NCBI GenBank assembly: GCA_964471405.1
Contig: CAYYGH010000003.1
Location: forward strand, 28,281-92,280
Direction of reading: 5' to 3'
Length of the DNA stretch: 64,000 bases
From: J084 sp964471405
Lineage (GTDB): Bacteria > Pseudomonadota > Alphaproteobacteria > Sphingomonadales > Rhodothalassiaceae
Below, piece after piece: positions 51,765 through 60,336 of this stretch. Every line of letters starts with the position of its first letter. Within the stretch, counting starts at the first letter, position 1. The notes below the pieces were generated by a model. That model was not told the origin of the DNA and did no database searches. It worked only from the letters and a program-made list of their open reading frames with translations. The position numbers and the translations under genes were made by a program.

Positions 51765-52235
51765 TCATGCCCGATGGCTGTCCACCATCCAGAGCATCTT
51801 GTCGGCCTCGCCTGCCAGTGTCGTGAACAGATCCGCCGTCACCGGGTCTCCCGCCTCTTCCGCCTTGCCGATATGACGGCGCAGGGTGTTGGCATAGCCG
51901 GCCAGTCGCTCGGCAACGGCGGCAAGATGCGCGCCTTCCGAGATCCGCCCCTCGGGATAGGGCGGCAGCTTCGTCTCGCGGGCGGCGATCTCCGCCGTGC
52001 CGGCCGCCTCTTCACCCAGCGTGGTCGCCCGCTCGGCAAGAGCATCGGCATGCGTGCCCGCCATCCCGGCAACGCGGTCGAACAGCTCATGGAGCATGAG
52101 AAAATGCGGCCCGCGCAGATTCCAGTGGGCCTGCTTGGCATGGCTTGCCAGGACAACCGCATCGGCAAGACTGGCATTCAGCAGGCCTGCAACGGTCTTT
52201 CGCGCATTGTCGGGCAGAGAAATATGGGTGGTCAT
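51765..52235 (-). CDS. dps: Dps-family DNA-binding ferritin-like protein
   Basis: This 156-residue protein belongs to the Dps/ferritin family, which stores iron and protects DNA from peroxide. The ferroxidase region is complete: HAKQAHWNLRGPHFLMLHELFD (His, Trp, Asp and Glu ligands) followed by the second helix AERATTLGEEAAGT. There is no Lys-rich DNA-binding N-terminus. ATG 52235 follows GGAGTGG. An AT-rich stretch upstream probably holds its promoter. Confidence 0.92.
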   Translation of the reverse strand: MTTHISLPDNARKTVAGLLNASLADAVVLASHAKQAHWNLRGPHFLMLHELFDRVAGMAGTHADALAERATTLGEEAAGTAEIAARETKLPPYPEGRISEGAHLAAVAERLAGYANTLRRHIGKAEEAGDPVTADLFTTLAGEADKMLWMVDSHRA

Positions 52236-52627
52236 GACGCCACTCCTTCCTTCCATTCTTCGGTTGGTCCATTTCCCGAGATGGCGGTGGGGAAGGCGGG
52301 AATCAATAAGCGACTATGCGGATTATTTAGATAATAGAGATCGATTGGAACGATCAGTATGCGGGCAGATGCCGGACCAGGGAGTGGGCCAGGAATAAGC
52401 CGGCCGGCCGGGGCGGGATCTCCCCGCGAGATGCCCTCATGAAGGAGGGCATGATCATGCTCCCCCTATGACCATGTTCCCCTTCTGCTCCCGCTTCCGT
52501 TTCCGGAGCGGGGGCCTTCTTCCACCTGCCGGCTCGTGCCATGTGCCCGGCTTGGGCGATAGTCCCGGTCCGAGGCGGGCGCGGAGGGTGTCGCCGGCGG
52601 GAATGGCCGGCGGTCGGCCGATTCCGA
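52236..52627. other. Upstream region of dps, 392 nt without a gene
   Basis: Bases 52300-52365 are AT-rich and contain GATCG-N7-CGATC (52341-52357) and CTAT/ATAG elements that could form part of an OxyR- or Fur-type site. I cannot assign clear -35 and -10 hexamers. A GC-rich hairpin (52490-52512) lies nearer the RidA gene, without a T-run on the minus strand. Confidence 0.4.
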
Positions 52628-53095
52628 TCACGACGCAGGGATGACAGCGGTGGTTTCGATTTCGATCATGGCTTCCGGCTCGACGAGCCCCCGAACCTCG
52701 ACGACGGCCATGGCCGGGTAATGCCGGCCCATGAGCTCCCGATAGATCCGGCCAATTTCCGGCAGGGCGGCACGATAGCGCGTGAGGTCCGTCACATACC
52801 ATGTCATGCGCACGACATGTTCCGGTCCGGCTTCCGCCTCGGCCAGGATGGCAAGAGTGTTTTCCAGTGTCTGACGGAACTGACCGGCGAAATCGGAGGG
52901 AAAGCGCCCTTCCTGATCCCAGCCCACCTGTCCGGCCACGAAGACCATCCGTCCGCTGGCGGCGATTCCATTGGCATAGCCTTTCGGGCGCGGCCAGCCG
53001 GGAGGCAGCAGCACCTGATGAGGCCCACCACGGCCGCCATCTGCCTGTGAGCCGGTTCGATCCTTCCTGTTGTCAGCGTTCGTTTCCTGGTTCAC
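52628..53095 (-). CDS. RidA family protein of the aromatic-degradation cluster
   Basis: This 155-residue protein is a RidA/YjgF family member: LPPGWPRPKGYANGIAASGRMVFVAGQVGWD at the N-terminus and PAMAVVEVRGLVEPEAMIEIETTAV at the C-terminus. The family's Arg in the active site is VRGL here. RidA proteins hydrolyse enamines and imines; in this operon it could release ammonia from the amino group of a reduced 2-aminobenzoyl-CoA intermediate (inference). The start is GTG after AGAGG. It is the last gene of the minus-strand operon, 101 nt after the acyl-CoA dehydrogenase. Confidence 0.85.
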   Translation of the reverse strand: MNQETNADNRKDRTGSQADGGRGGPHQVLLPPGWPRPKGYANGIAASGRMVFVAGQVGWDQEGRFPSDFAGQFRQTLENTLAILAEAEAGPEHVVRMTWYVTDLTRYRAALPEIGRIYRELMGRHYPAMAVVEVRGLVEPEAMIEIETTAVIPAS

Positions 53096-53196
53096 GGAAA
53101 AACCTCTTTTCTTGCACCGTATCCTGATGGTTTGTCGTCATGGGCCGGTTCGGTAGCCTTCTCATGCCAATGAATTCCGTCGCGGGCCGGCCTGCA

Positions 53197-54384
53197 TCAC
53201 GTCGGACCCGCCCGGGCCGCCTTCAGCGTTTCACGCGCGATGACCAGTCGCTGGACTTCGCTCGCACCCTCATAGATTCTGAGAGCGCGGATTTCGCGAT
53301 AGAGGCGCTCAGGCACGGTGCCGCGCCGCACGCCCAGTCCGCCATGAAGCTGGACCGCCCGGTCGATCACGCGCTGGGCGGCCTCCGTCGCATAGAGCTT
53401 GGCCATGGCCGCCTCGCGGGTGACGCGCGCGGCGCCTTCATCCTTCGTCCAGGCTGCACGGTAGACGAGAAGCGCGGCGGCATCGATTTCAAGTGCCATC
53501 TCGGCCAGCATTTCCTGGGCAAGCGGCAGGTCCTGCATCAGGCCGCCGAACATCCGGCGGCTTTGCGCGCGGGCGAGCGCGGCATCGAGCGCCCGGCGGG
53601 CCATGCCGAGCGCCGCAGCACCGACCGTGGACCGGAAAACGTCAAGTGTGGCCAGAGCGACCTTGAAGCCTTCCCCGGGCCGGCCGACCAGTCGCTCCGG
53701 TCCCAGACGCAGATTGCGGAAACGCAGTCGGGCAAGGGGATGCGGGGCGATCACGGGGATGCGCTCGGCAATCTCGAGGCCCGCATCGCCGGCCTCGACA
53801 ATGAAGGCACTGACGCCCTTGCCGGCGGGAGCGTCGGGATCCGTGCGGGCGAAGACCACATAGAAATCGGCGATCCCGCCGTTCGAAATCCACAGCTTCT
53901 CGCCCTCCAGCACATAGCCATCACCATCGCGCAGCGCGCGGGTCTCAAGCGCGGCCGCATCGGAACCCGCATTCTCTTCCGAGAGCGCAAAGGCCGCGAT
54001 CTGCTGGCCGGCCGCCACCTTGGGCAGATAGCGTGCCTTCTGCTCGGGACTGCCGAACAGGGAAACCGGACCCGAGCCCAGCCCCTGCATGGCAAAGGCG
54101 AAATCGGCAAGCGCGTCATGATAGGCGAGAGTCTCGCGGATGAGACACAGACTCCGCACATCAAGACCTGCATCGGTATGCTCTGCCGAGGGCACTGCAT
54201 GCTGCAGCAGTCCCGCTTCACCGAGAGCGGTCACAAGCTCGCGGCAACGGGCATCAAGGGCAGCCTCATCAGCCGGCTCGGGCTCATCGGCCTTGATCCG
54301 CGTGCGGGCAAAGGCATCGACGGCGGCCTGCAGCGCGCGGTGATGCTCCGTAAAAAAGGGCCAGGAAAGATAGCTTCGATCCAC
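53197..54384 (-). CDS. Acyl-CoA dehydrogenase family protein
   Basis: This 395-residue flavoenzyme should oxidise an acyl-CoA at C2-C3. It has the FAD-binding AFALSEENAGSDAAALETRA and LWISNGGIADFYVVFART, the C-terminal LHGGLGVRRGTVPERLYREIR and the expected catalytic Glu in RIYEGASEVQR. GTG at 54384 follows AGGGGG by 7 nt; a TTG two codons earlier overlaps the previous stop but is less well spaced. It lies directly after the enoyl-CoA hydratase gene and probably acts on a ring-derived CoA thioester. Confidence 0.9.
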   Translation of the reverse strand: MDRSYLSWPFFTEHHRALQAAVDAFARTRIKADEPEPADEAALDARCRELVTALGEAGLLQHAVPSAEHTDAGLDVRSLCLIRETLAYHDALADFAFAMQGLGSGPVSLFGSPEQKARYLPKVAAGQQIAAFALSEENAGSDAAALETRALRDGDGYVLEGEKLWISNGGIADFYVVFARTDPDAPAGKGVSAFIVEAGDAGLEIAERIPVIAPHPLARLRFRNLRLGPERLVGRPGEGFKVALATLDVFRSTVGAAALGMARRALDAALARAQSRRMFGGLMQDLPLAQEMLAEMALEIDAAALLVYRAAWTKDEGAARVTREAAMAKLYATEAAQRVIDRAVQLHGGLGVRRGTVPERLYREIRALRIYEGASEVQRLVIARETLKAARAGPT

Positions 54385-54386
54385 CC

Positions 54387-55217
54387 TCAATCCCCCTTGA
54401 AAGCAGGCTTCCGTTTGGCGGCAAAGGCCTCGAAGGCGCGGCGGAAGTCGCGCGTCTGCATGCAGATGGCCTGGGCCTGGGCTTCAGCCTCGATGGCGGT
54501 CTCGATGCTCATGGCCCATTCCTGATCGAGCTGGCGTTTGGTCATGCTGTGGGCGAACATCGGCCCTTCGGCCAGCCGACGGGCCAATGCATGCGCTTCC
54601 TCCAGCAGGGCATCCGGCGCCACAAGCCGATTGTAGAAGCCCCAGGCCAGTCCCTCTTCGGCCGTCATGGACCGGCCGGTATAAAGCAGCTCGGCCGCGC
54701 GGCCCTGCCCGATGATCCGCGGCAGGATGGCACAGGCCCCCATGTCGCAGCCGGCCAGCCCCACACGGGTGAACAGAAAGGCGGTCTTGGTACGGGGGGT
54801 CGCGATTCGCAGATCCGCTGCCATGGCCAGTATCGCACCGGCACCGGCGGCCACACCATCGACCGCCGCCACCACGATCTGGGGCGCCGCACGCATCGCC
54901 TTGACGAGATCCCCGGTCATGCGGGTGAACGCGAGCAGCTCGGGCATCGTCATTTCGGTCAGCGGGCCGATGATCTCGAAGACATCGCCGCCCGAGCAGA
55001 AATTGCCCCCTTCACCGGTCAGCACGACGGCCCGGACCTCGGGGGTTGCGGCCAGCCGGCGGAAAGTGTCGGTCAGTTCGTCATAGGATTCGAAGGTAAG
55101 AGGGTTCTTCTTCTCGGGCCGCGCAAGCGTGATCCTGGCGACGGGGGCGTCCCAGTCCCAGCGAAAATGTTCAGGCTTGAAGGATTCGGGCGCAAACCGC
55201 CCGCGACGTGGGATCAT
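54387..55217 (-). CDS. Enoyl-CoA hydratase/isomerase family protein
   Basis: This 276-residue crotonase-fold protein has the oxyanion-hole segments FCSGGDVFEI and AVDGVAAGAGAILAMAADLRIAT. Members hydrate or hydrolyse CoA thioesters, including ring-opening steps of cyclohexene-type CoA esters. The N-terminus (IPRRGRFAPESFKPEHFRWD) is longer than in fatty-acid hydratases. Its position in the cluster suggests a cyclic or ring-opened substrate. ATG follows GGAG at 9 nt. Confidence 0.9.
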   Translation of the reverse strand: MIPRRGRFAPESFKPEHFRWDWDAPVARITLARPEKKNPLTFESYDELTDTFRRLAATPEVRAVVLTGEGGNFCSGGDVFEIIGPLTEMTMPELLAFTRMTGDLVKAMRAAPQIVVAAVDGVAAGAGAILAMAADLRIATPRTKTAFLFTRVGLAGCDMGACAILPRIIGQGRAAELLYTGRSMTAEEGLAWGFYNRLVAPDALLEEAHALARRLAEGPMFAHSMTKRQLDQEWAMSIETAIEAEAQAQAICMQTRDFRRAFEAFAAKRKPAFKGD

Positions 55218-55224
55218 GGTTCGA

Positions 55225-55767
55225 CTAGCGCTCCTTTCCGGGGATTCCGCGTCTGGCCAGCGACTCCTGGAGGTGGCGCAGATGGTCCATCAGCTCCGCC
55301 ATCTCCTCCGTGGACAGCTCGGCAAACAGGCTGTCCAGCCAGCCTTCATGCTCGCGCGCCCATTCCGCGAAGCGGCTTTTGCCCTTGGGGGTCAGCCGCA
55401 CGCGAATGGCGCGCCGGTCATTGGGAGCCTGTTCGCGGGCGATGAGGCCTTCTTCCTCGAGTCGCTGAACGATGCCGGTCACATTGCCGTTCGAGACGAG
55501 CAGATAGCGGGACAGCTCGCCCATGCGCAGACCTTCGGGATGACGGTCAAGCGCGGCCAGCACGTCAAAGCGCGGCAGCGTCGTCTGGAACTCGGCACGC
55601 AGGCGGTTGCGCAGCCAGTTCTCGATCACCGTGGTGCAGCTCAAGAGCTTCAGCCACAGCCTGAGCGACTGTTTGGAGTGCGGAGCTCCGCCACCCAGCT
55701 TTTCATAGACGGGCGGTGAATCGGCCCGCTCGTCCGCCTTCTCCTGTTTTTGTGTGGACACAGTCAT
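55225..55767 (-). CDS. MarR-family transcriptional regulator
   Basis: This 180-residue protein has a MarR winged helix: LDRHPEGLRMGELSRYLLVSNGNVTGIVQRLEEEGLIAREQAPNDRRAIRVRLTPKG. Close matches regulate aromatic catabolic operons and respond to CoA thioesters or aromatic acids. The N-terminal 35 residues are Lys/Glu-rich. It is embedded in the operon, overlapping the SDR gene by 4 nt, and is the likely repressor acting at the 59146-59189 inverted repeat (inference). Confidence 0.9.
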   Translation of the reverse strand: MTVSTQKQEKADERADSPPVYEKLGGGAPHSKQSLRLWLKLLSCTTVIENWLRNRLRAEFQTTLPRFDVLAALDRHPEGLRMGELSRYLLVSNGNVTGIVQRLEEEGLIAREQAPNDRRAIRVRLTPKGKSRFAEWAREHEGWLDSLFAELSTEEMAELMDHLRHLQESLARRGIPGKER

Positions 55768-56528
55768 GCCATGACTTCTCCACCCGCCAAGACCAGCGCC
55801 TGCCCCGTTATACCCCGCGCGGCCGCACTGGCGAGATAAAAAACGAGGTCGGCCACCTCATCCGGTTCGATCAGTCGCCCTTGCGGGTTGTCGGCGGTAT
55901 AGGCCTCCAGCACCTCTTCGACCGCCTTGCCCGTGCGATCAACGATGCGCTCGATCGCCTGTTCCACAAGCGGCGTGCGCGTAAAACCGGGGCAGACGGC
56001 ATTGGCCGTGATCCCCTGGTCCGCCGTCTCCAGCGCCAGCACCCGGGTCAGCCCGATCAGGGCGTGCTTTGAGGCCGCATAGGCCGCACAATAGCGATAG
56101 GCCTTCAGTCCGGCCGTACTGGCGATGTTGACGATGCGGCCGAAACCGGCCTCGCGCATGCCGGGAAGAACGGCCTGTGTCAAGAGCAATGCGCCTTCCA
56201 GATTGACGGCCATGGTCTCGCGCACGAGCGTGCGTGTCGTCTTCTCGAAGGGCGCCGTGGGCGCAATTCCCGCGTTGTTGACCAGGACCAGCACCGGCCC
56301 GAAGCGGGCGGTGGCTTCCTCAAGCGCCCGCGAGACGGACTCGGGATCGCTGACATCCATCGCCACGGTCGCGGCATTCGGGCAGTCTGCGGCGACCGCC
56401 TCCAGTTTTGCCGGGGTGCGGCCCGCGAGTGTCACCCGGTCGCCGGCAGCCGCGAATCGGCGGGCGATGGCGGCGCCGATGCCGCTGCCGGCTCCCGTGA
56501 CCAGAACATGACGGCCGGTCTTGTCCAT
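55764..56528 (-). CDS. Short-chain dehydrogenase/reductase
   Basis: This 254-residue SDR has the cofactor motif TGAGSGIG near residue 11, NNAG near residue 85, and a Ser/Tyr/Lys catalytic set (NIASTAG, YAASK). It resembles 3-hydroxybutyrate- and 3-hydroxyacyl-CoA-type dehydrogenases, and contains the ending ITGQALVLAGGEVMA. In this cluster it probably reduces or oxidises a ring hydroxyl/oxo CoA intermediate. I chose ATG 56528 (MDKTGRHV); a GTG four codons upstream is possible. Confidence 0.88.
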   Translation of the reverse strand: MDKTGRHVLVTGAGSGIGAAIARRFAAAGDRVTLAGRTPAKLEAVAADCPNAATVAMDVSDPESVSRALEEATARFGPVLVLVNNAGIAPTAPFEKTTRTLVRETMAVNLEGALLLTQAVLPGMREAGFGRIVNIASTAGLKAYRYCAAYAASKHALIGLTRVLALETADQGITANAVCPGFTRTPLVEQAIERIVDRTGKAVEEVLEAYTADNPQGRLIEPDEVADLVFYLASAAARGITGQALVLAGGEVMA

Positions 56529-56575
56529 CTGGAAGGACACTCCCTTCGTTCCGGCTGCTCCTCTTTTCGCCTCTG

Positions 56576-58876
56576 CTAGACCTTCATGACCAGCATCTGG
56601 TCCGCCCGTTCGAGGAGACGTTCGAGCTGTTCGAAGCCCGACAGATAGGGCTTCGGCACGGGGGCTTCGTGGTAGTGATGCTGGGCGGCCGCTCTCAGCG
56701 TCCAGTAGGGATCCATCAGATGCGGGCGGGCCAGCGCCACGAGATCCGCACGTCCCGCCGCCAGAATCGAATTGACATGGTCAATCTCGTAGATATTGCC
56801 CACCGCAATCGTCGGCACACCCGCCTCATTGCGGATCTGGTCGGCAAACGGCGTCTGGAACATGCGCCCATATACGGGCCGTGCCCGGCGGGATGTCTGG
56901 CCGGCGGAGACATCGATGATGTCGGCACCGGCTTCGGCAAAGGCCCTGGCGATGAGGACCGCCTCATCCGGCGTAACCCCTTCTTCTCCCACCCAGTCAT
57001 GCGCCGAGATCCGCACCGACATCGGCTTTTCTTGCGGCCATACGGCACGGATGGCGCGGAAGACCTCCAGCGGGAACCGCAGCCGGTTTTCGAGACTTCC
57101 ACCATATTCATCGGTACGCCTGTTGGTCAGCGGGGTGATGAAGGCGGACAGCAGATAGCCATGGGCGGCATGAAGCTCGATCATGTCGAAACCGGCAGCG
57201 ATCGCACGTTCGGTGGCGGCGACGAACTGGGCAATGACCTGCTCCATGTCCTCCCGCGTCATCTCCCGCGGCACGGGATTGCGGGGAGACCAGGGCACGG
57301 GTGACGGTCCGATCACCTCCCAGCCGCCTTCCTCCAATGGCTCGTCCATTCCCTCCCAGGCGACCTTGGTGGACCCTTTGGGACCCGCATGCCCCAGCTG
57401 GAGGCAGATCTTCGCCTGGGTTTCCCGGTGCACGAAGTCCACCACCCGCTTCCAGGCCCGCATCTGTTCATCGTTCCAGATCCCCGCGCACCCCGGGGTG
57501 ATCCGGGCCTCGGGAGCGACATCCGTCATCTCGGTGAACAGCAGGCCGGCGCCGCCCTGGGCCCGGGCGCCATAGTGGACGAAATGGAAGTCGCCGATCA
57601 GTCCGTCCTTTGCCGAATACATCGACATGGGCGAGACGACGACGCGGTTGATGAGCTCCATCTCGCGCAGGCGGTAGGGGGCGAACATCGGCGGGATCGG
57701 CCGATTGACGCGCCCTCCCGTCGCCCGTTCCGCAAACCACTCTTCCACACGCTCCAGCCAGGCCTTGTCGCGCAGGCGCAGATTCTCATGGCTGACACGC
57801 TGGGAGCGGGTCAGCAGCGAGTATGTGAACTGGATCGGTTCGAAATGGGTGTAGCGCTCCACATTCTCAAACCATTCCGTGGAATTGCGGGCCGCGCTCT
57901 GCAGGCGCAGGACCTCGAGTCGCCGTTCGGCCTCGTATTCGGCCAGGGCTTCGGTAAGCGAGAGATCCTTTTGGTGAAGCACGTCGGCAAGCTTGATGGC
58001 ATCCTCGAAGGCCAGCTTGGTGCCGGATCCGATCGAGAAATGCGCCGTATGGGCCGCATCTCCCAGCAGAATCACATTGTCATGGTGCCATTTCTCGCAC
58101 AATACCCGCTGGAAGTTGAGCCAGGCCGAGCCGCGCAGATGGCGGGCGTTGGACATCAGCTCATGGCCGTCAAGATATTTCGCGAAAATCTGCTCCAGAG
58201 CGCGGCAGGTGGCATCATGATCGACGATCTTGTCGAGGCCGAGACCGCGCCAGGTCTCGGGCGTGCATTCCACGATGAAGGTGGAGGTGTCCTTGTCGAA
58301 CCGGTAGGCATGCGCCCAGATCCAGCCGGCCTCCGTTTCCTCGAAAATGAAATTGAAGGCCTCGAAAATCTTGTGGGTGCCGAGCCAGATGTACTTGTTG
58401 CGGCGCACGTCGATATCGGGCTTGAAATGTTCCGCGAAATGCGTGCGGATCTTCGAGTTGATGCCGTCTGAGGCGATGAAGAGGTCGAAGTCTTCCCTTT
58501 GCACGAAGTCGGGCTCGATCTCCACCTCGAACTTGAGCTCGACGCCCAGTTCCCGGCAGCGGTCCTGAAGGATGTTGAGCAGACGCTTGCGGCCGATGCC
58601 GCAGAATCCGTGACCTGTGGACCGTTCCAGCGTGCCCTTGAAATGCACCTCGATGTCGTCCCAGTGGATCAGGCGATCGTTGATCTGTCGCCCGGTGACG
58701 GCATCATTTGCTTCGAGATTCTCCAGCGTCTGGTCCGAGAACACCACTCCCCAGCCGAAGGTATCGCCGGGACGATTGCGCTCGTAGACCACGATTTCGT
58801 GAGAGGGGTCGCGCAGCTTCATTGACAGCGCGAAATACAGGCCGGCCGGTCCACCACCCAGACAGGCAATCCGCAT
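56576..58876 (-). CDS. FAD monooxygenase-old yellow enzyme fusion (2-aminobenzoyl-CoA monooxygenase/reductase type; also named salicylyl-CoA 5-hydroxylase)
   Basis: This 766-residue two-domain protein has an FAD-dependent monooxygenase (residues 1-390, GGGPAG at 7-12 and GDAAH at 272-276) fused to an old yellow enzyme-type FMN domain (about 395-766, with VVSPMSMYSA, LQLGHAGPKGS, ELHAAHGYLLSAFITPLTN and ALARPHL). This architecture is that of 2-aminobenzoyl-CoA monooxygenase/reductase of Azoarcus evansii, which hydroxylates and then reduces the ring; databases also use the salicylyl-CoA 5-hydroxylase name. ATG 58876 follows AAGGAG. It leads the minus-strand operon. Whether the substrate is the amino or the hydroxy compound is not shown by sequence alone. 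Confidence 0.88.
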   Translation of the reverse strand: MRIACLGGGPAGLYFALSMKLRDPSHEIVVYERNRPGDTFGWGVVFSDQTLENLEANDAVTGRQINDRLIHWDDIEVHFKGTLERSTGHGFCGIGRKRLLNILQDRCRELGVELKFEVEIEPDFVQREDFDLFIASDGINSKIRTHFAEHFKPDIDVRRNKYIWLGTHKIFEAFNFIFEETEAGWIWAHAYRFDKDTSTFIVECTPETWRGLGLDKIVDHDATCRALEQIFAKYLDGHELMSNARHLRGSAWLNFQRVLCEKWHHDNVILLGDAAHTAHFSIGSGTKLAFEDAIKLADVLHQKDLSLTEALAEYEAERRLEVLRLQSAARNSTEWFENVERYTHFEPIQFTYSLLTRSQRVSHENLRLRDKAWLERVEEWFAERATGGRVNRPIPPMFAPYRLREMELINRVVVSPMSMYSAKDGLIGDFHFVHYGARAQGGAGLLFTEMTDVAPEARITPGCAGIWNDEQMRAWKRVVDFVHRETQAKICLQLGHAGPKGSTKVAWEGMDEPLEEGGWEVIGPSPVPWSPRNPVPREMTREDMEQVIAQFVAATERAIAAGFDMIELHAAHGYLLSAFITPLTNRRTDEYGGSLENRLRFPLEVFRAIRAVWPQEKPMSVRISAHDWVGEEGVTPDEAVLIARAFAEAGADIIDVSAGQTSRRARPVYGRMFQTPFADQIRNEAGVPTIAVGNIYEIDHVNSILAAGRADLVALARPHLMDPYWTLRAAAQHHYHEAPVPKPYLSGFEQLERLLERADQMLVMKV

Positions 58877-59145
58877 GATCTCACTCCTTGGCTATTCGAA
58901 CCGTCCTCTTCACTCTTCCCCTCCTCGGCACGCATGACCTGCTTGTTGTCCCTTGTTGTCTCCTGGCCGCCTCGGCGCCACGCAGCGGCGTGCCCGTGAA
59001 GCCCTCATCAGGTCCTCCCGCACCCGGCTGACAGCACGCATGCGGCAGCCATTGTCGTCATCTCCCCCTGTTCCAATCCTTCTCATGAGCACCTGCGGCC
59101 GTGCCGGCCACCGGTGGGAAGCGAGCCGCACTGCGGCGCCCATGT

Positions 59146-59189
59146 CTTTTTCATCGTATGGATCAAAAAGGGGCTGGTCAATGAAAAAG
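59146..59189. promoter_or_regulatory. Inverted repeat CTTTTTCAT / ATGAAAAAG in the divergent control region
   Basis: A perfect 9-bp inverted repeat (59146-59154 and 59181-59189) with a 26-nt spacer overlaps the -10 and borders the -35 of the minus promoter and the spacer of the plus promoter. It is a good candidate operator for the MarR protein of the cluster. The remainder of 58877-59487 holds no gene. Confidence 0.55.
59153..59181 (-). promoter_or_regulatory. Promoter of the minus-strand catabolic operon
   Basis: On the minus strand TTGACC (59176-59181), a 17-nt spacer and TACGAT (59153-59158). It lies about 270 nt before the monooxygenase gene, giving a long leader. Confidence 0.6.
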
Positions 59190-59203
59190 TTTAGGCTTAA
59201 AAT
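59175..59203 (+). promoter_or_regulatory. Promoter of the plus-strand catabolic operon
   Basis: TGGTCA (59175-59180), a 17-nt spacer and TAAAAT (59198-59203). Its -35 overlaps the -35 of the opposite promoter, so the two may exclude each other or be controlled by one operator. Confidence 0.5.
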
Positions 59204-59487
59204 AACAACGAAGACCGATCTCCTGGTCCGGGCCGGGCAAGCGGCCGGCAGGGCATGAGATGCGATCTGCCGGCTGCCTCGTTGCCGGACGGGCCGGCGG
59301 CGAATCGGGGGGCGTGCCGGCTGTTGCGGCAGCCCCGTCGGTGGCCGTGGTGATGTTGACAGCTGGCTGCCGGCAGGCGGAATACTGGCACTGGTCGGGC
59401 GGGCCGGTGTGGCAGGGCAGATGGTCCGACCCCTCATGGTCCACGAGGACCGATGGGGATCGGGGAGCGGATGGAGGAGAAGGACAG

Positions 59488-60282
59488 ATGAGCACGGATG
59501 ATGGACGCGGAATTCTGGGCAGCCTGGTGGAAGCGCTGTTGAGCGGCCGGGTGCGGGTCGTGGATCTCACCCAGCCGCTGCATCCGGGCACGCCGGTCAT
59601 CCAGCTGCCGCCCGAGTTTGCGCCCTCGCCGGGTTTTTCGATCGAGGAGATTTCGCGCTATGACGAGCGGGGGCCGGCCTGGTACTGGAACAAGTTCGCC
59701 TGTGGCGAGCATACCGGCACCCATTTCGACGCGCCGATTCACTGGATCACCGGCAAGGACTACGAGGGCAATGCGACGGACACGATTCCGGTGGACCGCT
59801 TCATCGGGCCGGCGTTTGTCATCGACATCGTGGAGGAGGTCGAAAAGGACCCCGATTTCCTGCTGACCCCCGAATACATTGAATCCTGGGAAGAGCAGCA
59901 CGGGCGCATCACGCCGCACTCCTGGGTGCTGGTGCGTTCGGGCTGGTCGAAGCGGGAAGATCCGGAAGCATTTCTCAACATTCATGAGGACGGCCCGCAC
60001 AGTCCGGGCTTCGATCCGCGCACGCCCAAATTCCTGGCGGAGAAGCGCAACATCCTGGGTGTCGGAGTGGAGACGGTCGGCACCGATGCCGGGCAGGCGG
60101 CGAAGTTCGATCCGCCATTTCCCTGCCACACGCTGATGCACGGGGCGAACAAGTTCGGTCTGGCCTCGCTGGCCAATCTGGACCAGCTTCCGCCCACGGG
60201 CGCCATTGTCATCGCCCCGCCACTCAAAATCGTTGGTGGCTCGGGCTCACCTTTGCGGGTGCTGGCATTGGTGCCGGCGTGA
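59488..60282 (+). CDS. Cyclase-family metal hydrolase (isatin hydrolase/kynurenine formamidase fold)
   Basis: This 264-residue protein carries the cyclase-family metal motif HTGTHFDAPIHW near residue 77, in the form HxGTHxDxPxH that binds Mn or Zn. Members include kynurenine formamidase (about 210 residues) and isatin hydrolase (about 260), which opens isatin to isatinate; the length and the long C-terminal part (VETVGTDAGQAAKFDPPFPCHTLMHGANKFGLASLANLD) favour the latter type. No tryptophan dioxygenase or kynureninase is nearby. ATG 59488 follows GGAGGAGAAGG. It heads the plus-strand operon. Confidence 0.8.
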   Translation: MSTDDGRGILGSLVEALLSGRVRVVDLTQPLHPGTPVIQLPPEFAPSPGFSIEEISRYDERGPAWYWNKFACGEHTGTHFDAPIHWITGKDYEGNATDTIPVDRFIGPAFVIDIVEEVEKDPDFLLTPEYIESWEEQHGRITPHSWVLVRSGWSKREDPEAFLNIHEDGPHSPGFDPRTPKFLAEKRNILGVGVETVGTDAGQAAKFDPPFPCHTLMHGANKFGLASLANLDQLPPTGAIVIAPPLKIVGGSGSPLRVLALVPA

Positions 60283-60288
60283 CCGGGG

Positions 60289-60320
60289 CATGGGCGGCAG
60301 TGACCATGGGCGGCAGTGAT
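60289..60320 (+). repeat. 16-bp tandem duplication between the hydrolase and oxidoreductase genes
   Basis: CATGGGCGGCAGTGAC is followed directly by a near-identical copy ending in T. It fills much of the 54-nt gap and may be slippage; no function is evident. Confidence 0.7.
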
Positions 60321-60336
60321 GAAGCAGGAGTGAGCA

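Noticed and set aside
59488..60282. Calling the cyclase-family gene kynB (kynurenine formamidase)
   Set aside because: The protein is about 50 residues longer than KynB and no kynA or kynU is nearby; the metal motif alone does not decide, so no gene symbol is given.
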